Assembly (NCBI GenBank): GCA_035308165.1
Contig: DATGHC010000021.1
Span: 1-64,000, forward strand
Length of the DNA stretch: 64,000 bases
Origin: DASTCZ01 sp035308165
Lineage (GTDB): Bacteria > Acidobacteriota > Terriglobia > Acidiferrales > UBA7541
Reading direction: 5' to 3'
The notes under the pieces are model-generated. The model saw only the letters and a program-made list of their open reading frames with translations, made no database searches and was not told the DNA's origin. Every line of letters starts with the position of its first letter. The first letter of the stretch is position 1. Position numbers and translations under genes: made by a program. Below are positions 17,395 to 26,445 of the stretch, one piece after another.

Positions 17395-19857
17395 TTACTC
17401 GTAACGCAAAGCGATAATCGGGTCCACGCGCATGGCGCGTCGCGCGGGCAACCAGCAAGCGGCCAGGGCGACGATCACCAGTATCGCGGAGGTTGCCAGG
17501 AAACTCGGAAAATCAATGGCGCCGATGCCGAACAGCAGGCTCTTCATGCTGATGGTGAGCACAGTCGAAAGTGCGAGACCGGCGGCGATGCCCACAAGAA
17601 CCATAGTCATGCCGTTGCCCAGAATGAGCCGCAGAACGTCGCCCCGCTGCGCACCCATGGCCAGGCGGATGCCAATCTCCTGCGTGCGCTGGTTCACGGA
17701 GTAAGACATGACGCCGTAAGTGCCGATGGCGGCGAGGAGCAGCGCCAGCAAACCAAAGGTACCCAGAAGTTCCGCACCGACGCGCGGCGCCACCAGAGAT
17801 AAATCGAGCAATTCGGCGACGGTCCTGACATTGCGGATCTTGAGCGAGGGATCGAGAGAATCTACCGTGGAGCGGATGCTAGTCAGCGCCGCGTGTGGAT
17901 CGCCGTTGGTGCGGACATAAAAGACAGCATTGGGGCTGTAGTGCTGTTTGAGCGGAAAATAAACGATGGCTTGCGGAGGCTCACCGAGTGTCAGGTACTT
18001 GACGGTCTTGACCACGCCGACGACTTCGACGTCCCAGGTTTGCAGGGCAAAATGCAGGTGCTTGCCAAGGGGATTCTGGCCAGCCCAGGTGCGGTCCACA
18101 AAAGCCTGATTGACGATGGCGACCATGTGGGATTGGGCATCGTCGTGGTAGTCGAAATCGCGCCCACTCAGCTGAGAAATTCCTGTCGCGCTGAAAAAAC
18201 CGGGGGAGACTGAAATTGTTGGAGTCAATTTGCCATTGGTAAGATCATTCTGGTCAACGCCCTCAGGAAACGTAGTGCGCTGGAAGCTGCCGGCGAACGG
18301 CGCATTGTCGGAAACGGCCGCGCCGGCGACCATGGGGAGCGCGGATACGCGGTCAATGGCGTCGCGGTAATACTGCTCCGCCCGGCCCTGGGGATACTGC
18401 TGCGAGCCTGGATTGAGGCCCATGATGATCACGTTCTTGGTGTTGAAACCAGGATCCATCTGCTGCGCGTTCTTCAAACTGTGGATGAACAATCCCGCGC
18501 CGACCAAGGCGATCAGAGAAAGTGAAACTTGCGCCATCACCAGGATCCCGCGGAGGCTGTACCAGTGCGTCGCTCCGCCGGGTACATCGGTGCGGTCGCG
18601 GAGAGCGTTCATCTGGCTGGGATTTGAGGCTTGCAGGGCGGGAGCCAAGCCAAATAAGACGGAAGCGAAGATAGCGACACCGAAGGCAAAGAAGAGCACA
18701 CGAAGGTCGATCGAGGTATCCAGATTACCAAGGGCCCCTGCCGGGACCAGGCCGATGACCAGATTCTTCGCCCATTCCGCCGTGAGAACTCCCAATCCAC
18801 CCGAGACGAGACCCAGAAGGACGCTTTCGGTAAGCAACTGGCGGACGAGGCGGAGGCGAGAGGCCCCCAATGACAATCGAACGGCCATTTCGCGGCGGCG
18901 CTGGGTGGCGCGGGTGAGCATCAAATTGGCCACGTTGGCGCATGCAATCAATAAGACCAATCCCACGACGACCATCATCAACAGGCCGGCCAGGGCGAAA
19001 ACGCCGCGCTGATTGGGAGGAATGTTGGTTTCACTGATGGGGACCAGGTCGTTGTTCCGTCCGGTGTTGTCTTTCGGATAGATTTTCGCGAGCTGGTCGC
19101 CGAGCGAATGCATGGAAGTTTGCGCCGTGGTCAAAGACACATTGGGCTTCAGCCTGGCCACGGCGAATGCAATTCTTGCCCCGCGTTCGTTGAACCAATC
19201 CTTCACTACTCCAGTGAGGATCTGGTCATGCATCATCATGGGAACCCAAAAATCAGGGCTTCCCAGAACACCGACATCATGGAATTCGGGAGGAGCGATA
19301 CCGATGACCGAGTATTGCTGGTGGTTGAGCAGAATGTTCTGTCCGATAATCTTTGGATCCTTGCCGAGATCTGTATTCCATTTGGCGTAACTGACAATGA
19401 CGACGGGGTGCGCGCCGGGGGTTTGGTCTTCATCGGCGGCAAATGTGCGCCCTTGTGTGATTTTCACTCCGAGCACATCAAACAGATTGTAATTCACCAG
19501 TTCGACGAAGGCGGGAGAGTCCTTGCCGGAGATGGTCAGAGTGGTTCCCGTGGGAATGACCACGGCCATTCCGGAAAAGACATCGTTCATGTCGCGATAG
19601 TCGCGGCCATTTAGATAGGTTAAGGGAAGGAACTGCTGCAAAGCACTGCCGCGGCTCTGCTGCGTTGAGTAGACGGAGACGACACGGCTGGGATCTTCCA
19701 CCGGGACAGATTGCAGGAAGATGGCCTTAACCAGAGTGAAGATGGTGGTGTTGGCGCCGATGCCCAGAGTGAGCGAAAGAACGGCAACCGCGGTGAAACC
19801 CGGCTTCTTGGCGAGGGTTCGCACGGCATAGCGGATGTCTTGCCCAAGTGTGCCCAT
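17395..19857 (-). CDS. ADOP-family ABC permease, NTTIF subtype
   Basis: The permease is 820 residues counted from the ATG at 19857; a GTG directly before it at 19860 is also possible, and AAGGGGG lies a few bases upstream. It shares LTLGIGANTTIFTLVKAIFL, the phrase VYSTQQ (VYSTNQ in its neighbour), the DYRDMNDVF region (DYREKNDVF in its neighbour) and the FtsX loops REMAVRLSLGASRLRLVRQL and QEIGIRLAMGAQRGDVLRL with the downstream gene. The end box is PARRAMRVDPIIALRYE. This is the first permease after the membrane fusion protein gene (96 bp away), so this NTTIF pair is the best candidate for direct partnership with that protein. Confidence 0.93.
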   Translation of the reverse strand: MGTLGQDIRYAVRTLAKKPGFTAVAVLSLTLGIGANTTIFTLVKAIFLQSVPVEDPSRVVSVYSTQQSRGSALQQFLPLTYLNGRDYRDMNDVFSGMAVVIPTGTTLTISGKDSPAFVELVNYNLFDVLGVKITQGRTFAADEDQTPGAHPVVIVSYAKWNTDLGKDPKIIGQNILLNHQQYSVIGIAPPEFHDVGVLGSPDFWVPMMMHDQILTGVVKDWFNERGARIAFAVARLKPNVSLTTAQTSMHSLGDQLAKIYPKDNTGRNNDLVPISETNIPPNQRGVFALAGLLMMVVVGLVLLIACANVANLMLTRATQRRREMAVRLSLGASRLRLVRQLLTESVLLGLVSGGLGVLTAEWAKNLVIGLVPAGALGNLDTSIDLRVLFFAFGVAIFASVLFGLAPALQASNPSQMNALRDRTDVPGGATHWYSLRGILVMAQVSLSLIALVGAGLFIHSLKNAQQMDPGFNTKNVIIMGLNPGSQQYPQGRAEQYYRDAIDRVSALPMVAGAAVSDNAPFAGSFQRTTFPEGVDQNDLTNGKLTPTISVSPGFFSATGISQLSGRDFDYHDDAQSHMVAIVNQAFVDRTWAGQNPLGKHLHFALQTWDVEVVGVVKTVKYLTLGEPPQAIVYFPLKQHYSPNAVFYVRTNGDPHAALTSIRSTVDSLDPSLKIRNVRTVAELLDLSLVAPRVGAELLGTFGLLALLLAAIGTYGVMSYSVNQRTQEIGIRLAMGAQRGDVLRLILGNGMTMVLVGIAAGLALSTVLTISMKSLLFGIGAIDFPSFLATSAILVIVALAACWLPARRAMRVDPIIALRYE

Positions 19858-19956
19858 CACACCCCCTTATGGACTTGGCTTGCCGGCGCCCAAGGCTGAA
19901 CGGGAGGCAAGGCCTTGAAGTTTTTGACGGCGCGGCCAGCCATCGGTCAACATCAC

Positions 19957-21252
19957 TTACTTGCTTTGTATCTGGATACGGGGCGAGAACTGGATCCTTT
20001 CCGCAGCGTCGAAGTTGGCCATATCGGAAAGGATTACGGCATCGCCTTCCTTCAAACCATCAAGCACTTCGATGGTGTTGACAGACCCGCGGCCCAGTTT
20101 CACCTGGACACGCACACCCTCGGTGCCGTCATTGAAAACCTTGAATAGGCCTACGGTGCTATTGGGTTCGCCGTGCACGGGCCGGGAGACGTACAACACG
20201 TTGGTCATATTCTGGATTTCGATGGTGCCGTCGACGCTTTGGTCGGGGCGCGCGCCGGCGGGAAGAGGCTCATCAAAACTGATGTCCACTGCGACGGTTC
20301 CGTTGATGGCCGCGGCGTCTTCACGGGTAACGTGGCCTTTGACGAGTCCGTTGCGAGTGTCGACGATGGCCTTCTGCAACATTTGAACATCCTTGGCCTG
20401 TGTTTCAGGAACCTGTACGGTGGCTTTCAGCTTGAGTGGGCTTGCTACGCGCGCGAGATTGGTGCCGAGAGTGACTTGCTGGCCCTCGGCAACGTCGGTG
20501 CCTACGGCGGTGCAGACGCATTGGACAACGCCGGCAATTCCGGCACGCACGTGCAGGGCTTCGAGTTGCTTCTGCTTCAATGCATAAAGGCCTTTCGCGG
20601 AATCCACCTGAGCTTTGGAGGCATCGAGCTGGGCCTTGGCGGAATCTCCGGCAATGGCAAGACCGTCCTGAGCGAACTTGACCTGGACTTCGTAGTGGTC
20701 CATCAGAACTTTATCGAGATCGGCATTGGACTTTGGGCCCACTCCAGCCTCGAACTTTGCTGTGTCGAGCTTATAGTTCATCACGGCCTGCTGATACTGA
20801 CTATCCACAGCGGCGGCAGCGCTCTTCTGAGTCATGAGATTGCTCTGAACCTGCACAGTCAAGCTGTCATAGTTTGCTTGCGCTTGTTTGTAAGCAAATT
20901 CTGCGGTCAGGGCATCGTTCTGGAGTTGTGTGTCGCTGAGTTCGATGATGATACTGTCGGGCTTTACGATGGCGCCGGAGCGGAGCAGAATTTTTTCGAC
21001 TTTGGCGCTCGATTGCGCGGGAATCCAGCGAATGTCTTCGGGAACCAGAGTACCCAGCCCGCGGACTTCGATATCCATGTTGCCGCGAGTGACCACGCCG
21101 GCATAGGCGATGGAACCATCCATGGTGGGTGCCGCGGGGCGCAAACGGGACAAGCCCAGCGTTACGCCGCCGAGAACTATGATGACTAAGACTCCATAGA
21201 GAATCCGGCGAATGCGCCGCTTACGAGATTGATCGGGCCTGGCTATGTCCAT
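19957..21252 (-). CDS. HlyD/MacA-type periplasmic membrane fusion protein
   Basis: The 431-residue protein has a basic N-terminus and one membrane anchor (about residues 15-36, ILYGVLVIIVLGGVTLGLSR). A lipoyl/barrel-sandwich half follows (VRGLGTLVPEDIRWIPA), then a long alpha-hairpin (about 120-240, rich in Ala/Gln/Lys with repeated QAQ and DASKAQVDSAK), the second lipoyl half (ALHVRAGIAGVVQCV) and beta-barrel/MP domains. Proteins of this family bridge an inner-membrane ABC permease and an outer-membrane channel. It is the only fusion protein among the eight permeases and the first gene of the array in transcription order. AAAGGA lies 8 nt ahead of the ATG. No TolC-like gene is in the window. 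Two Cys close together (VQCVC, about 242-246) are unusual for this family. Confidence 0.9.
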   Translation of the reverse strand: MDIARPDQSRKRRIRRILYGVLVIIVLGGVTLGLSRLRPAAPTMDGSIAYAGVVTRGNMDIEVRGLGTLVPEDIRWIPAQSSAKVEKILLRSGAIVKPDSIIIELSDTQLQNDALTAEFAYKQAQANYDSLTVQVQSNLMTQKSAAAAVDSQYQQAVMNYKLDTAKFEAGVGPKSNADLDKVLMDHYEVQVKFAQDGLAIAGDSAKAQLDASKAQVDSAKGLYALKQKQLEALHVRAGIAGVVQCVCTAVGTDVAEGQQVTLGTNLARVASPLKLKATVQVPETQAKDVQMLQKAIVDTRNGLVKGHVTREDAAAINGTVAVDISFDEPLPAGARPDQSVDGTIEIQNMTNVLYVSRPVHGEPNSTVGLFKVFNDGTEGVRVQVKLGRGSVNTIEVLDGLKEGDAVILSDMANFDAAERIQFSPRIQIQSK

Positions 21253-21536
21253 TGGGAATATCCTTTAACAAATGTGATTTCTGTCCCCATAGAGCGCAAG
21301 TGTCGGGCCTTCCGAGGGGAATCTAACGTGCTGAATATACTACGGTTAGAGGCGGTGCGCACCCGATTTGTGGGGTGCGCTGGCCGCTTGTGGGAATGCC
21401 CGTCGCAAAACCGGACACACCCAAAATGGCCGAGATGGACGCCGAAAATGGACGTGCGACAAATTGACTTCGATTGGAGCGGCGAATAGCATGGACAATT
21501 CAGCAGAGCGGGTGGAAATGGTCCGTGCGGGCTTCG
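21253..21536. promoter_or_regulatory. Divergent intergenic region between the exporter array and the trp operon
   Basis: These 284 bp must hold the promoters for both directions. Visible items are an 8-bp perfect inverted repeat GCGCACCC/GGGTGCGC (21357-21364 and 21373-21380), whose left arm overlaps the palindrome GGTGCGCACC, and a TATACT hexamer (21336-21341) usable as a rightward -10, without a good -35. There is no leader peptide with Trp codons, no T-box motif and no terminator-like T-run, so attenuation of the trp genes is not supported. Confidence 0.35.
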
Positions 21537-22358
21537 ATGGGGGCGGGAGTGCAGTCCGAAAAAGAAGCGGGAGCGGGGTCGGTGCTGGACCGGATTGTGG
21601 AGGCGCGGCGGGCGTCAATTGCGCACCGTAAGCGCGTGTTGCCCGAGGCGGTGCTGCGCATGGCGGTGAAAAAAGCGCTGCCGGTGCGTGATTTTGGCGC
21701 GGCGATTTCGCGGCCGGGCATAAATATTATCGCGGAATTGAAGAAAGCGTCGCCGTCGCGGGGCGTGCTGCGGGAGGACTTCCGTCCCGTGGAGCTTGCG
21801 GCGTCGTTTGAAGAAGCTGGGGCCGCGGCGTTAAGTGTTTTGACGGAGGAGGAATTTTTTCAGGGCTCGGCCAAGGATCTGCGCGAGGTGCGCAAGGCGG
21901 CTGGAATTCCGGTATTGAGAAAAGATTTCATTGTAGATGTCTGGCAGGTGTGGGAAACCAGGGCGCTGGATGCGGACACGTTTTTGCTGATTGTGGCGGC
22001 GCTCACGGATGAGGCGCTGGCGGAGTTGCTCGAGCTTGGGAAGGAGTTGGGGATGGAGCCGCTGGTGGAAGTGCACTCACGCACGGAATTGGATCGGGCG
22101 CGCTCGATAGGAGCCCGGATTATTGGCGTGAACAACCGCGACCTGCGCACGCTGGAAATTCGGATGGAGAATTCATTCGATCTGGTGGAATTGATGCCGG
22201 AGGAATCCATTGCGGTATGCGAATCCGGCATTCGCGATGCGGGGCAAATCGAGCGGCTGCGCATAGCAGGATTTGATGCGTTTCTAATTGGGGAGCATCT
22301 GATGTCGCAAGCGGACCCGGCGGATGAGTTGGCGACACTGCTGGCCTCAGGGGAATGA
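21537..22358 (+). CDS. trpC: Indole-3-glycerol-phosphate synthase
   Basis: This TIM-barrel enzyme closes the ring of CdRP to give indole-3-glycerol phosphate in the tryptophan pathway. Family signatures are LDRIVEARR near the start, IIAELKKASPSRG (catalytic Lys region), LSVLTEEEFFQGS, PVLRKDFIVD, IGVNNRDL and AVCESGI. The frame is open back to 21474, but the conserved part begins only at LDRIVEA. The ATG at 21537 (273 aa) and a GTG at 21525 are both plausible starts, and neither has a strong ribosome site. It is the first gene of the aromatic operon; trpF follows after 7 bp. TrpE, TrpG and TrpD are absent from this side, because the exporter array starts directly upstream and divergently. Confidence 0.96.
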   Translation: MGAGVQSEKEAGAGSVLDRIVEARRASIAHRKRVLPEAVLRMAVKKALPVRDFGAAISRPGINIIAELKKASPSRGVLREDFRPVELAASFEEAGAAALSVLTEEEFFQGSAKDLREVRKAAGIPVLRKDFIVDVWQVWETRALDADTFLLIVAALTDEALAELLELGKELGMEPLVEVHSRTELDRARSIGARIIGVNNRDLRTLEIRMENSFDLVELMPEESIAVCESGIRDAGQIERLRIAGFDAFLIGEHLMSQADPADELATLLASGE

Positions 22359-22365
22359 AAATCAG

Positions 22366-22989
22366 ATGGTGCGGGTGAAAATTTGCGGCATCACGAGCTG
22401 GGCGGACGCGAAAATGTGCGTGGATGCGGGCGCTTACGCACTGGGATTTAATTTTTTTCCGCCCAGCCCGAGGTCGGTGACGCCGTCGGAAGCGTGGGAG
22501 ATGATTCGGAAATTGCCCCCGTATGTCGCAGCGATAGGAGTCTTTGTGGATTGGGAGCCGGCGGCAGTTTCGGCGCTGGCGCGCTCGCTGCATTTGAGCG
22601 GAGTGCAACTCCACGGCAACGAGCCGCCGAGCGCGGTCGCGGCGCTGGCGGCGCAAGGGCCGGTGGTGAAGGCGATGGCAGTGAAGCGCGGATTTAAGCT
22701 GGAAGCGCTAAAGCGATATCGCGGCGCGAGCGCCATGCTGTTGGAAGGGTTTCGCCGCGGATTTCATGGCGGAGCGAGCGCCAAATTGGATTGGGGTGTG
22801 GCGCGCCAGGCCACGAAATATGCGCGGATCGTGCTGGCTGGAGGATTGACTCCCGAAAATGTTGTCGAGGCGATTGAAACCGCGCGGCCCTATGCGGTGG
22901 ACGTGGCCACCGGACTGGAAGTGAAGCTGGCGAAGAAGGACGAGGGCCTCGTGCGCGCGTTCATGAGCGCGGTGGAATCAGTGAGATGA
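22366..22989 (+). CDS. trpF: Phosphoribosylanthranilate isomerase
   Basis: TrpF converts PRA to CdRP, the step before TrpC. The 207-residue protein from the ATG at 22366 starts MVRVKICGIT, with the catalytic Cys at position 6. Further signatures are GFNFFPPSPR, VQLHGNE, LDWGVAR (catalytic Asp) and LAGGLTPENV. The frame is open further upstream to 22324, but that would overlap trpC, and AGGGGA sits upstream of 22366. The stop overlaps the trpB start by 4 bp (ATGA), so translation is coupled. In the pathway TrpF acts before TrpC although its gene is second, the usual trpCF order. Confidence 0.96.
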   Translation: MVRVKICGITSWADAKMCVDAGAYALGFNFFPPSPRSVTPSEAWEMIRKLPPYVAAIGVFVDWEPAAVSALARSLHLSGVQLHGNEPPSAVAALAAQGPVVKAMAVKRGFKLEALKRYRGASAMLLEGFRRGFHGGASAKLDWGVARQATKYARIVLAGGLTPENVVEAIETARPYAVDVATGLEVKLAKKDEGLVRAFMSAVESVR

Positions 22990-24200
22990 GCGCAGCTACG
23001 CAAACCTGGCCGGACGCAAAGGGCCGCTATGGGCCCTACGGGGGAAGCTATGTCCCCGAGACGCTGATGGCGCCGGTGGAAGAATTATCCAAGGCGTATG
23101 AAACTGCACGGCGCGACCCCAAATTTGTCGCCGAGCTGGAGGATCTGCTGCGAAATTTTGCGGGGCGCCCGACTCCGTTGCAGTTTGCATCGCGGCTTAC
23201 CGAACATTTGGGCGGCCCGCGCATATACCTGAAGCGCGAAGATCTGCTGCACACCGGAGCGCACAAAATAAATAATTGCATCGGGCAAGGATTGCTGACG
23301 GCGCGCATGGGGAAGAAACGGATCGTCGCGGAAACCGGGGCGGGACAGCACGGTGTGGCGACGGCCACGGTTGCGGCGCGGATGGGGCTCGAGTGCGTGG
23401 TTTATATGGGCACCGAGGACATGGAGCGCCAGCGACTGAACGTTTCGCGGATGAGGATGCTTAACGCGCAAGTGGTCGGCGTGGATTCGGGGAGCCGGAC
23501 GCTGAAGGACGCAATCAATGAGGCCATGCGCGATTGGGTCACGAATGTTCGCACGACACATTATTTGCTGGGGTCGGTGCTGGGGCCGCATCCTTATCCG
23601 CAGATGGTGAGGGATTTCCATTCGGTGATCGGCCGGGAAGCGCAGGAACAGATTCTGGCCGCAGAAAAACGCCTCCCGGACGCGCTCTTTGCATGCGTGG
23701 GCGGCGGATCAAATTCGATTGGACTGTTCAGCGCCTTCCTTCCCGAGGCCTCGGTGAAAATGATTGGAGTGGAAGCCGGCGGCTGCGGGCACGGCTTGGG
23801 CGAACATGCGGCGCGATTGTCGGCAGCGGAAGGATTTGCAGGAGCGAAGCCCGGCGTGCTGCACGGAACTTATACGTACGTTTTGCAGAACGCCGACGGG
23901 CAAATTTCTCAAACCCATTCCATTTCGGCCGGGCTCGATTATCCGGCAGTGGGCCCGGAACATGCGTGGCTCGCGGAGCAGGGCCGCGCGGAATATACGG
24001 CGGTCAGTGATGATGCGGCTCTGGATGCGGCACGCACGCTGGCGCAACTTGAGGGCATCATCCCGGCGCTGGAAAGCGCGCACGCGATTGCGGAGTTGAT
24101 CGCGCGCGCGCCAAAGATGAAGCGCGACTCTCTGGTGATCGTCAACATTTCCGGGCGCGGCGACAAAGACATGGAAACCTACGCCAAACATTCCCAGTAG
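22986..24200 (+). CDS. trpB: Tryptophan synthase beta chain
   Basis: The 404-residue PLP enzyme condenses indole with serine. Visible motifs are YGPYGGSYVPETL at the N-terminus, YLKREDLLHTGAHKINN with the Schiff-base Lys at 94, ETGAGQHGVATA, and the phosphate-binding loop ACVGGGSNSIG. LHGTYTYVLQ and SAGLDYPAVGPEH are typical of the classical TrpB1 that pairs with TrpA, rather than the stand-alone TrpB2. Length is normal. The start overlaps the trpF stop; trpA begins 5 bp after its stop. Confidence 0.97.
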   Translation: MSAATQTWPDAKGRYGPYGGSYVPETLMAPVEELSKAYETARRDPKFVAELEDLLRNFAGRPTPLQFASRLTEHLGGPRIYLKREDLLHTGAHKINNCIGQGLLTARMGKKRIVAETGAGQHGVATATVAARMGLECVVYMGTEDMERQRLNVSRMRMLNAQVVGVDSGSRTLKDAINEAMRDWVTNVRTTHYLLGSVLGPHPYPQMVRDFHSVIGREAQEQILAAEKRLPDALFACVGGGSNSIGLFSAFLPEASVKMIGVEAGGCGHGLGEHAARLSAAEGFAGAKPGVLHGTYTYVLQNADGQISQTHSISAGLDYPAVGPEHAWLAEQGRAEYTAVSDDAALDAARTLAQLEGIIPALESAHAIAELIARAPKMKRDSLVIVNISGRGDKDMETYAKHSQ

Positions 24201-24205
24201 CCGCG

Positions 24206-25051
24206 ATGACGGAAACCCTCCCATCCCCGACACGAATTTCGCGGCGATTTGCGGAGCTTGCGCGCGCGGGAGAGATGGGCCTGGTGGCCTACATCACCGC
24301 GGGGGATCCATCGCTGGAGGCGACGCGGCAAATCGTGATCGCGGCGGCGCAGGCTGGAGCGGATGTGATCGAATTGGGCGTGCCGTTCAGCGATCCCCTG
24401 GCCGATGGGCCCACGATTCAGCGCGCCAGCGAACGCGCATTGCGTGCGGGAACAACGCTTGGGGGTGTGCTCGATCTGGTTGCCGCGATCCGGCGGGAGA
24501 GCCAAGTGCCGCTGGTGCTGTTCAGCTATTTCAATCCGGTGCTGCAGATGGGACTCACCGCATTTGCGGATCGCGCGGCGGCCGCGGGCGCGGATGGGGC
24601 GCTGATTACGGATCTTTCTCCAGAAGAGGCGGGAGACTATCGCGCGGCGATGCAGGCGCGAGGGCTGGATACCATTTTTCTGGGCGCACCGACGACCAGC
24701 GAAGAGCGATTTGCGCGGATTGCACGCGCGTCCACGGGATTTCTTTATCTGATTTCGCGCACGGGGGTGACCGGGGCCCGCGACAGCATGCCTGAAGATT
24801 TGCCTGCATTGGTCCGTCGCGCGCGCATGGCCTCCCGATTGCCGCTAGCTGTGGGATTCGGCATTTCGCTTCCGGGGCACGTTTCGATTCTGGGCGGAAT
24901 GGCCGACGCGGCAGTGGTCGGCTCGGCCCTGATGGAAGAGATTGAGCGCGCGCCGAATCCCGCCGCCGCGGCGTCGGCTGTTGCGGCGCGAATTCGCACG
25001 CTCAAATCCGCCGCGGGGCATGGCATGAGCAAGCGGGAAGCGCGAGGCTGA
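24206..25051 (+). CDS. trpA: Tryptophan synthase alpha chain
   Basis: TrpA cleaves indole-3-glycerol phosphate and channels indole to TrpB. The 281-residue TIM barrel has GLVAYITAGDPS, the active-site stretch VIELGVPFSDPLADGPTIQR with Glu56 and Asp67 corresponding to the catalytic pair, FSYFNPVLQMG, TGVTGARDSMPE and VGFGIS. The C-terminus (about the last 25 residues, Ala/Arg-rich) is a little longer than in enteric TrpA. The ATG at 24206 lies 5 bp after the trpB stop, consistent with coupling between the two subunits of the complex. Confidence 0.97.
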   Translation: MTETLPSPTRISRRFAELARAGEMGLVAYITAGDPSLEATRQIVIAAAQAGADVIELGVPFSDPLADGPTIQRASERALRAGTTLGGVLDLVAAIRRESQVPLVLFSYFNPVLQMGLTAFADRAAAAGADGALITDLSPEEAGDYRAAMQARGLDTIFLGAPTTSEERFARIARASTGFLYLISRTGVTGARDSMPEDLPALVRRARMASRLPLAVGFGISLPGHVSILGGMADAAVVGSALMEEIERAPNPAAAASAVAARIRTLKSAAGHGMSKREARG

Positions 25052-25066
25052 GCGCCGGGTGGTGTT

Positions 25067-25366
25067 ATGGAATTAAAGGACATCGAGGTCTGGCGTCGCC
25101 GCATCGATGAGATTGACCGGCAACTTGTGGAACTGCTGAACGAGCGCTCGCTGTGTGCCATGGAAATTGGACACATCAAGCAGGAAGCGAAGTTGCCGCT
25201 TTACCAGCCGGAGCGGGAGAAGGAAGTTTTAGCGAAAGCCGAAAGCAATAACCGGGGCCCGCTGCCCGACAAGGCGATTCGGCGGCTCTTCGAGCGAATT
25301 CTGGATGAAGCGCGGTCGGCGGAGCGGTATGCGATGAAGTCAGATGAATCGCCGAAGCAAGAATGA
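25067..25366 (+). CDS. Chorismate mutase, AroQ type
   Basis: The 99-residue all-helical protein has the AroQ pattern: IEVWRRRIDEIDRQLVELLN, ERSLCAMEIGHIKQ (with the Lys that binds substrate) and QPEREKEVLAKA (conserved Arg-Glu). This is the stand-alone AroQ size (about 90-100 aa). It converts chorismate to prephenate, the branch toward Tyr/Phe. The gene sits between trpA and the DAHP synthase gene, and tyrA follows, so the operon carries both the Trp and Tyr branches. No secretion signal is seen, so it is a cytoplasmic AroQ. A C-terminal tail (KSDESPKQE) is probably disordered. Confidence 0.93.
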   Translation: MELKDIEVWRRRIDEIDRQLVELLNERSLCAMEIGHIKQEAKLPLYQPEREKEVLAKAESNNRGPLPDKAIRRLFERILDEARSAERYAMKSDESPKQE

Positions 25367-25422
25367 ACCGCCGCACGGCGCGGCAATGCCGCCGAAAAAA
25401 ATAATTTTCCTGGGGGAACACA

Positions 25423-26442
25423 ATGGTTGTGGTGATGCAGCAGGGCGCGACGGACGAGCAGATCCAACACGTAATAGACCGGCTCGTGTCGCTGGGATTC
25501 GATGTTCATCGATCGACGGGCGCGGCGCAGACGGTGCTGGGCGCGGTGGGGGTGCGACCCGATTATGATCCGCGCGAAGTGGAATTGTTGGAGGGGGTGC
25601 GCGAAGTGGTGCGCATCACCCAGCCCTACAAACTTGCCAGCCGGGCGTTCCGCCCCGAAGGAACGGTGGTCAAGCTGGGAAACGGCGTGAGTATCGGCGG
25701 GCCGGAGGTGGTGGTGGCGGCGGGGCCGTGCTCGGTGGAATCGCCGGAACAACTGGAAGCGGTGGCCAAGAGCGTGGCGCGCAGCGGAGCGAAAATTCTT
25801 CGAGGGGGAGCATACAAGCCACGCACATCGCCGTACAGTTTTCAGGGCATGGGGGAATCGGCGCTGAACCTGCTGCGGGAGGCCGCCGACCGTCACGGAC
25901 TTCTGGTGATCAGCGAGGTGATGGACGCGTCGCAAATTCCGGCGATGCTGCCGCTGGTGGACGTTCTGCAAGTGGGCGCGCGCAATATGCAGAATTATTA
26001 TTTGTTGCGTGCGCTGGGCGAGGTGAAGAAACCTGTGCTGCTGAAGCGCGGAATGTCCGCCACAATTGAAGAGCTGCTGCTCAGTGCTGAATATCTTATG
26101 GCCGGCGGGAATCACAACGTGATTCTATGCGAGCGGGGGATCCGCACGTTTGAAACGTACATGCGGAACACTTTGGATATTGCGGCCATTCCAACGATTC
26201 AGAAATTATCGCATTTGCCGATTGTCGCGGATCCATCGCACGGCACGGGCCGCCGCGACAAAGTCGCGCCGATGGCGCGCGCTGCCGTGGCGGCGGGCGC
26301 CGATGGACTGTTGATCGAAGTTCACAACGATCCGGAGCACGCGCTTTCCGATGGCGCGCAATCTTTGTACCCCGAGCAGTTCACGCAGCTCATGGCCGAG
26401 CTGCGAATCATTGCGCCCGCAGTCGGCCGCCGAGTTGCGTAG
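25423..26442 (+). CDS. aroF: 3-deoxy-7-phosphoheptulonate (DAHP) synthase with N-terminal ferredoxin-like regulatory domain
   Basis: The 339-residue protein catalyses the first step of the shikimate pathway (PEP + E4P). Residues about 1-70 (MVVVMQQGATDEQIQHVIDR) form the ferredoxin-like domain seen in type I-beta DAHP synthases such as that of Thermotoga, where it mediates feedback by Tyr/Phe. The catalytic barrel follows, with VAAGPCSVES, ILRGGAYKPRTSPYSFQG, SEVMD, LQVGARNMQN, LLKRGM and IVADPSHGTGRRD, all expected for metal, PEP and E4P binding. GGGGGAA lies 6-7 nt ahead of the ATG at 25423. The 56-bp gap after the chorismate mutase gene is the longest in the operon. Feedback sensitivity is inferred from the domain only. 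Confidence 0.95.
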   Translation: MVVVMQQGATDEQIQHVIDRLVSLGFDVHRSTGAAQTVLGAVGVRPDYDPREVELLEGVREVVRITQPYKLASRAFRPEGTVVKLGNGVSIGGPEVVVAAGPCSVESPEQLEAVAKSVARSGAKILRGGAYKPRTSPYSFQGMGESALNLLREAADRHGLLVISEVMDASQIPAMLPLVDVLQVGARNMQNYYLLRALGEVKKPVLLKRGMSATIEELLLSAEYLMAGGNHNVILCERGIRTFETYMRNTLDIAAIPTIQKLSHLPIVADPSHGTGRRDKVAPMARAAVAAGADGLLIEVHNDPEHALSDGAQSLYPEQFTQLMAELRIIAPAVGRRVA

Positions 26443-26445
26443 CCC

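Noticed and set aside
17336..17458. 41-codon N-terminal extension of the permease at 14858-17335
   Set aside because: Not like any ADOP N-terminus, overlaps the upstream gene, and the ATG at 17335 has a ribosome-site-like sequence.
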